From assembly GCA_965370045.1 (NCBI GenBank), contig CBDUSI010000135.1:1-11362 (forward strand): DNA of 11,362 nt, in the 5' to 3' direction. The notes beneath the pieces were generated by a model. It was not told the origin of the DNA. It searched no databases and was given only the letters and a program-made list of their open reading frames with translations. Shown here piece after piece: positions 7,460 to 11,362 of this stretch; the first letter of the stretch is position 1, and the number at the start of each line of letters is the position of its first letter. The translations under genes and the position numbers were made by a program. This DNA is from CAZONU01 sp965370045 (GTDB taxonomy: Bacteria; Planctomycetota; SZUA-567; JAKLDR01).

Positions 7460-8404
7460 ATGAGTACGGAGCCGATTGAGGACACCGCCACTCCCACCGC
7501 CCCCGGGCGGCGCCGGGGGCGCATGGCGTGGTTCTACGTGGCCGCCTGTGCCGTCGTTGTGCTGGCGGTCCTCGGGGCTTGGGCCTGGAACTCCTGGCGG
7601 CACTGGTGGTTCGATGCCGCCGAGGCGGCTCGCCGGCAGCACCAGACGGCCGGGCAATTGGGCCTGCCGGTCGAGAAGTCCGTGGACCTCGGCGGCGGTA
7701 TCGCAATAGAGCTGGTTCTCATCCCCGCCGGCATGTTCGAGATGGGCAGCCCGGAGGGCGAAGCGGACAGAAACGACGAAGAGGGCCCGCTGCGCTGGGT
7801 GCGCATCTCCCGGCCCTTCTACATGGGCAAGTACGAGGTCACCCAGGAGGTCTGGGAGAAGGTGACGGGGGCGAACCCCAGCAACTTCAAGGGCGCCAAG
7901 CGCCCGGTGGAAACGGTGTCCTGGGACGACTGCCAGGGTTTCTTGAAGAAACTCAACGCCCTGGTGAAAGGGCCGGGCCGGTTCCGGCTGCCCACCGAGG
8001 CGGAGTGGGAGTGGGCCTGCCGGGCGGGGACCAGGACGCGGTTCTGCTCCGGGGATGCCGACGCCGGGCTGGACGCTTACGCCTGGTATGGCGGCAACCC
8101 CGGGCGCGCGCCCCACCCGGTGAGCACCAAGCAGCCCAACGCCTGGGGGCTCCACGACTGCCACGGGAACGTGTGGGAGTGGTGCGCGGACCGGCACGGC
8201 GCCTACGGCCCCCGGCGCGGGGTCTTCAGTTGGGAGACCGACCCCGGAGGGCCGGCCGCCGGCTCGGCTCGCGTGGCGCGCGGCGGGGCGTGGGGCAATA
8301 TAGGCGGATGCCGTTCAGCGGCTCGCGGCTACGGCCCCCCGTCGCGCCGCGGCAGCATCGGTCTGCGGGTGCTGGAGGTCGTTCCGTCCCCAGGGCCCCA
8401 GTAA
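7460..8404 (+). CDS. Membrane-anchored FGE-sulfatase (SUMF1) domain protein, probably not a formylglycine generator
   Basis: This 314-aa protein has a Pro/Thr-rich N-terminus, a basic stretch (GRRRGR at 16-21), one membrane segment (~22-43) and an FGE-sulfatase domain (~82-305) that probably faces the periplasm. Domain marks are GMFEMGS at 91-97, FYMGKYEVTQEVWEKV at 120-135, RLPTEAEWEWACRAG at 176-190, GLHDCHGNVWEWCAD at 230-243, RGGAW at 274-278 and GLRV at 301-304. True formylglycine-generating enzymes have two cysteines after RGGS; here only Cys284 is present and the first position is occupied by Asn or Ile, so sulfatase activation is unlikely. Related domains are widespread in planctomycetes with mostly unknown roles, often beside Ser/Thr kinases. 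The ATG has no ribosome binding site and lies 8 bp after a -10 box, so the mRNA may be leaderless. It is divergent from cinA. No sulfatase is in the window. Confidence 0.92.
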   Translation: MSTEPIEDTATPTAPGRRRGRMAWFYVAACAVVVLAVLGAWAWNSWRHWWFDAAEAARRQHQTAGQLGLPVEKSVDLGGGIAIELVLIPAGMFEMGSPEGEADRNDEEGPLRWVRISRPFYMGKYEVTQEVWEKVTGANPSNFKGAKRPVETVSWDDCQGFLKKLNALVKGPGRFRLPTEAEWEWACRAGTRTRFCSGDADAGLDAYAWYGGNPGRAPHPVSTKQPNAWGLHDCHGNVWEWCADRHGAYGPRRGVFSWETDPGGPAAGSARVARGGAWGNIGGCRSAARGYGPPSRRGSIGLRVLEVVPSPGPQ

Positions 8405-8461
8405 CTATTTGTTGTTTGTCCCTCTTACCATTTGCCCCGGGCCACGCAGTACGCCCGCCGC
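8405..8461. other. Intergenic stretch between the FGE-like gene and the membrane protein gene
   Basis: After the FGE-like stop there is a short AT-richer run (8402-8435) with weak 7-base similarity (ATTTGTT, GTTTGTC), then GC-rich sequence leading to the promoter cassette at 8462. I see no convincing terminator stem with a T-tract and no small gene. Confidence 0.4.
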
Positions 8462-8478
8462 GCGTCAACGAAAGCCGG
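8462..8478 (+). repeat. 17-bp block GCGTCAACGAAAGCCGG, copy 2
   Basis: Exact copy of the block at 7381-7397 at the same distance (25 bp) from the next promoter. Here the minus strand keeps TTGACG, but no TATNNT is found 16-18 bp downstream, so it is probably not a leftward promoter. This argues for a role in the rightward promoter or for descent from a duplicated divergent promoter region. Confidence 0.75.
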
Positions 8479-8503
8479 CTACAAAGAAGGCGCGGGATTG
8501 TAA

Positions 8504-8532
8504 TTGCCCCGGGGCGTCCCCCGAGGTATGCT
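8504..8532 (+). promoter_or_regulatory. Promoter for the 8552-10222 membrane protein gene
   Basis: TTGCCC (8504-8509), 17-bp spacer, TATGCT (8527-8532). The expected start of transcription is near 8539, leaving a short leader with a G-run before ATG 8552. The spacer contains CGGGG/CCCCG arms (8510-8514 and 8519-8523), and a perfect 10-bp palindrome GCCCCGGGGC (8506-8515) overlaps the -35 box. These could be a repressor site. Confidence 0.65.
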
Positions 8533-8551
8533 GTATGGGGGGGACAACGTA

Positions 8552-10222
8552 ATGATTACCCGGCTGGTGATGTTCAACTGCGTGGTGTCGCTGTTGAGCT
8601 TCTCTGCCGCCAGCGGGGCGTTCATGATCCGGGTGCACCCCAAGCCCAACCGGTTCGAATTCATGAACCGAATCAACCGGTATGCCATGAAGACCATGCC
8701 ATGGCTGCTGGCCGTGGTCGCGGCCCTTGCTCTGATCATAGCCGTCGTTGTCGGCAAGGAGATTCTGGTTTCGTCAGGGGAGCGGGCGTTTTCCGTTGCC
8801 TTGGCGGCCGTATGGCTGCTGATTTCACTGGCGTCCATTTGGAGGAACCTGCGCGCGCCGAAGATGAGCTGGGCGGAGTACAGAAAGCATAGGATGTTCA
8901 AGGTCCTCGCGCGCCATATCGCTGGCATGCTCCTGATCCTGGCCTGCGGGGTCGCGGCCTGGTTCCATGGCCGGAACACCGGCCTGCGCGCGCTGAGTGA
9001 GGCCGCCGTCGAGGCCCGGGAGATAATCGAGAGCCGGCAGAAGGAAGGTTCGCCGGAAGCCGCCGCGGCCTACGTTGTTCTCTTCAAGGAGCTCGATGCC
9101 GACAAGGGGCTGGGGCACGTATGGGAGAGAACGGGCCAGGAGGCGGCGTTGCCCGAGGGCGAGCATTTGGCGGAGTTGGTCCGCGAGCGCCGGGAGCTGA
9201 TCAAACGCATCGAGAAATTCTCCTCCGGCCCCGCGCCGGCATTCGGGCTGCGCCATTTGGGCACCGGCCCGGAGCCGGGGCGGGGGGTGTACGGCGGGTT
9301 CAAGAAGGCGGCGAGGCTGCTCACCCTGGCCTCGCGCCAGGCAGCCGCGGAGGGCAACGGCGCCCGCGCGCTGGCGCTCTGCCGCGTCCGCCTCCGGCTG
9401 GCGGAGCACCTCGGGCATATCCCTGGTTGGTTGGCCTGGATTGTTTCCAATCGCGACTCCCGCCCGGACCTGGAAACGTTCGGGGTGTGTCTCACCGCCG
9501 CGACGAAAGCCGAGCGCGCGGCGCTGACCGCCTACGCGTGGGAGCTTGCGGAGCGCCGCCGCGCGGCGGGGAAGACACTGGCTGTCGCCATGCTGGAAGA
9601 TACGGCCTCGCGTCTGATCTGGCAGCAGGAGATAGTGACTGGTCCGACGTCCGCAGATGAAGACGGCCGGGGCTTAAGCCAGGGACTTTACTGGCGGATC
9701 CTGCCCTACTACGGTGAGGAATCTGTTCCGGGCATTCTTCCCCGGGCCAGGCGGTTCAGCCAGGCGCTGATCCTGCGTGAAGAAGAGGCGCGGGCCGAGG
9801 CGAGGAGGCTGGACAAAGAGGCGGAAGCCCAGCCAAGCTTCGTGGCGCTTTGCCTGACCTTCGACGCCTTCCTGTCCCACGAACGGCCGGTGAACAGCCG
9901 GGTGGGCGCTGAGAAATCCCTGGCCCGATATGAAGCCGCTTGCGCCTTGCGGCTCCACGCGCTGGATAACGATAAGTATCCCGAGAAGCTGTCCGAGCTG
10001 GCACCCAAACACCTCGATGCCGCCGTGCTGGATATGGTTCAGAAGGCCAAGACGAAGTACGAGCGCACCAAGACCGGCTGCCGGCTCTACTGGCCGGTGA
10101 GGAGTTGCGATGCCAAGAAGACCACCGAGATAATCCTGGGTCCGCGTCCGCCGGCCAAGAAGAAGCCCGCCATGAAGCCCGACGTCAACTACACGCCGCG
10201 CGCCAAGCCCACCGGGCACTGA
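8552..10222 (+). CDS. Multi-pass membrane protein of unknown function with large soluble C-terminal domain
   Basis: I do not recognise a named family for this 556-aa protein. Numbered from ATG 8552, likely membrane segments are at ~2-24, 50-72, 79-97 and 122-138, followed by a ~415-residue soluble, helix-rich domain. Near the C-terminus, YEAACALRLHALDNDKYPEKL (split around residues 460-480) and the following SELAPKHL resemble a segment I associate with large planctomycete membrane proteins, where a YPxxLxxL motif precedes a short beta region; this is from memory. I chose ATG 8552 because a G-run at 8537-8543 lies 8 nt upstream and because the longer frame beginning at TTG 8504 starts within the promoter -35 box. 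The C-terminus is Lys/Pro rich. It is expressed rightward from its own promoter, a near-copy of the FGE-like gene's promoter. Its stop abuts the stop of the convergent esterase gene. Confidence 0.82.
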   Translation: MITRLVMFNCVVSLLSFSAASGAFMIRVHPKPNRFEFMNRINRYAMKTMPWLLAVVAALALIIAVVVGKEILVSSGERAFSVALAAVWLLISLASIWRNLRAPKMSWAEYRKHRMFKVLARHIAGMLLILACGVAAWFHGRNTGLRALSEAAVEAREIIESRQKEGSPEAAAAYVVLFKELDADKGLGHVWERTGQEAALPEGEHLAELVRERRELIKRIEKFSSGPAPAFGLRHLGTGPEPGRGVYGGFKKAARLLTLASRQAAAEGNGARALALCRVRLRLAEHLGHIPGWLAWIVSNRDSRPDLETFGVCLTAATKAERAALTAYAWELAERRRAAGKTLAVAMLEDTASRLIWQQEIVTGPTSADEDGRGLSQGLYWRILPYYGEESVPGILPRARRFSQALILREEEARAEARRLDKEAEAQPSFVALCLTFDAFLSHERPVNSRVGAEKSLARYEAACALRLHALDNDKYPEKLSELAPKHLDAAVLDMVQKAKTKYERTKTGCRLYWPVRSCDAKKTTEIILGPRPPAKKKPAMKPDVNYTPRAKPTGH

Positions 10223-11269
10223 CTATTTCTTGAGCCGGGCCAGTTCCTTGAGCATCAGCGGCCAGGCATCCTTGGCGAAGAAGCGATGTCCGCCATTGCC
10301 CACGACCAGATGACAGCGCCGCTCGGCGCCGGCCGCGCGGTAGATGCGCTTCAATTGCTTGAAGGCTTTGCGCACGCCGGCAATCGGGAATATCGGGTCG
10401 ACCCGGCCGGAGACCAGCACCAGCGGCTTGGGCGCAAACAGGCCCATCACGTCGGCCATTTCCGCGTAGAGAAGAATGTTCGGCACGTAGTTGTCGACGC
10501 AGTGCTGGATGTTCATGATTGAATCGCGGAACGTGCAGAAGAAGCAGCTGGGCATGGCTAATTTCACACGCGGCAAGAGCGCCGCCGCGAAGAGCGAGAT
10601 GGTCCCCCCGCCGGAGTTGCCCAGCACCCCGACTGTCTTCATGTTGCAGTCGCCGCGCGCGGCCAGGTAGTCGATACCTCTGTTCACGTCGAAAACGCGC
10701 TCGCCGATCAGCGTCCGCCCCAGCATCAGCGAGTGCATAGCCGCGTCCACGCAGCCGTGGTCCCAGACCTGTTCCTGATGTTGCTCGCGCCGCAGGCCAA
10801 AAGACCGCTGCTCGATGCACAGCGCGGCGACGCCGCGGCGCATGCAGCCCAGGCCGAAATCGCGGTCCCCGTCGTCGGGCTTGATCTTCCTCGATTCGTT
10901 CTCGCGGTTCACGCAAATAGAAACGTGCATTCCTGTTGAGTGGCCTTGGAGACATATGAAGAAGTCATAAGGCGGCTCGGCGTTCTTCGGCAGGCACACG
11001 TAGGCCAACACGTCCGCGCCGGGCTCGGCGGCGAAGGTTACTTTCTCGATGGTGCCCAGCTTGTGCTCCTGCTTCCACAGCGAGCGGACCCGCAGGGGCA
11101 CGCGCTTGGCGGGTATCTCGCCGACCAGCTCGCGGAGCTTTCTGTGTAACTTGCCGCGCCACTTCTCGAAGTCCCCGCCGCGGTAAGCCAGTTGCTGCTT
11201 GGTGGCATTCATCAGCCGGCGGTGGAAGACGGAGGGGGAGAGATCCAGCTTGGGCTTGGGCCTGGGCAT
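10223..11269 (-). CDS. Alpha/beta hydrolase of the acetyl xylan esterase (AXE1/Abhydrolase_7) type
   Basis: This 348-aa serine hydrolase has a complete catalytic triad: nucleophile Ser219 in GNSGGG, Asp291 in SGRVDPIFPI and His328 in GNGGHRFF. LQGHSTGMH at 107-115 fits the oxyanion-hole strand. The N-terminal ~70 residues are helical and basic, as in AXE1/Abhydrolase_7 proteins. Such enzymes remove acetyl or other acyl groups from carbohydrates or related esters; the actual substrate is not predictable. No signal peptide or lipobox is visible, so a cytoplasmic location is likely. I chose ATG 11269, with AGGGTGA just upstream, over GTG 11275; the two differ by only two residues. The gene starts about 45 bp inside the right-hand repeat and has no clear promoter in the window. 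It is convergent with the membrane protein gene and abuts it with no bases between. Confidence 0.9.
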   Translation of the reverse strand: MPRPKPKLDLSPSVFHRRLMNATKQQLAYRGGDFEKWRGKLHRKLRELVGEIPAKRVPLRVRSLWKQEHKLGTIEKVTFAAEPGADVLAYVCLPKNAEPPYDFFICLQGHSTGMHVSICVNRENESRKIKPDDGDRDFGLGCMRRGVAALCIEQRSFGLRREQHQEQVWDHGCVDAAMHSLMLGRTLIGERVFDVNRGIDYLAARGDCNMKTVGVLGNSGGGTISLFAAALLPRVKLAMPSCFFCTFRDSIMNIQHCVDNYVPNILLYAEMADVMGLFAPKPLVLVSGRVDPIFPIAGVRKAFKQLKRIYRAAGAERRCHLVVGNGGHRFFAKDAWPLMLKELARLKK

Positions 11270-11311
11270 AGTCACCCTGCCTTTCGGAAGAAACGCTTCG
11301 GAGTGCGCCGC

Positions 11312-11343
11312 CTAGCAGTCCGTTGAAAAATGGGGCGTCGTGA
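11312..11343 (-). repeat. Right copy of the ~33-bp dispersed repeat, inverted
   Basis: Reverse-complement relative of positions 23-55. It lies upstream of the esterase gene, so any promoter for that gene must lie in the ~45 bp between them, inside the repeat, or beyond the window. Confidence 0.75.
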
Positions 11344-11362
11344 CGGCAGGCGCTCCCGAGCG

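Noticed and set aside
8462..8478. A leftward promoter from TTGACG on the minus strand at the second 17-bp block
   Set aside because: No TATNNT-like -10 box lies 16-18 bp downstream (the sequence there is GTGGCC), and no leftward gene starts in the region.
8535..8552. A five-codon ORF (ATG-GGG-GGG-ACA-ACG-TAA) overlapping the membrane protein start as TAATG
   Set aside because: Its ATG is only 3 bp after the -10 box, upstream of the expected start of transcription, so it is probably not in the mRNA. The G-run is better read as the ribosome binding site.
7528..8892. A 454-codon plus-strand open frame overlapping the FGE-like gene and the membrane protein gene
   Set aside because: It is out of frame with two better-supported genes and its translation is Arg/Gly/Pro-rich. 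It also runs through the promoter region at 8504.

Overview
The window is GC-rich (roughly two thirds G+C) bacterial DNA. It is densely coded, has no RNA genes or CRISPR arrays, and has no gap between genes longer than about 150 bases. The gene content suggests Planctomycetota or a close relative. Pointers are a very large Hanks-type Ser/Thr kinase with a C-terminal PA14 domain, a membrane-anchored formylglycine-generating-enzyme-like (FGE-like) protein, an AXE1-type esterase, and a large membrane protein with a C-terminal YPxxLxxL segment. TTG starts also occur. This placement is inferred from family content, not from a marker gene.

Layout. Six genes read leftward (minus strand) as one compact unit, in transcription order: cinA (7333-6074), a calcineurin-like metallophosphoesterase (5996-5259), a putative exported RlpA-like double-psi beta-barrel protein (5257-4622), gatC (4619-4317), purE (4314-3796) and the 1227-aa kinase (3735-52). 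The middle genes are 1-2 bases apart, so they are probably cotranscribed. The best promoter seen for the unit is just upstream of cinA (TTGACG, 17 bases, TATCCT). Two genes read rightward from the same divergent region: the FGE-like protein (7460-8404) and a 556-aa multi-pass membrane protein of unknown function (8552-10222). A leftward alpha/beta hydrolase of the acetyl xylan esterase type (11269-10223) converges on the membrane protein, with the two stop codons directly abutting.

Regulation and structure. The two rightward genes have near-identical promoter cassettes: an identical 17-bp block, 25 bp, TTGCCC, 17 bp, then TATCAT or TATGCT. This suggests they are co-regulated or that their regulatory region was duplicated. 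The first promoter puts the start of transcription on or next to the FGE-like ATG, so that mRNA may be leaderless. The cinA-phosphoesterase junction holds two heptamer arrays in opposite orientation. They can fold into a long stem that contains the cinA stop codon and ends just upstream of the next ribosome binding site. Both ends of the window carry inverted copies of a ~33-bp dispersed repeat, and the left copy supplies the kinase stop codon. This suggests the window is a contig that ended at repeats.

Together the genes combine housekeeping roles (purine synthesis, Gln-tRNA amidation, NMN salvage) with cell-envelope signalling and envelope proteins. I see no defence system or mobile cargo. 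The most original signals are non-coding: the twin promoters, the heptad hairpin and the end repeats.
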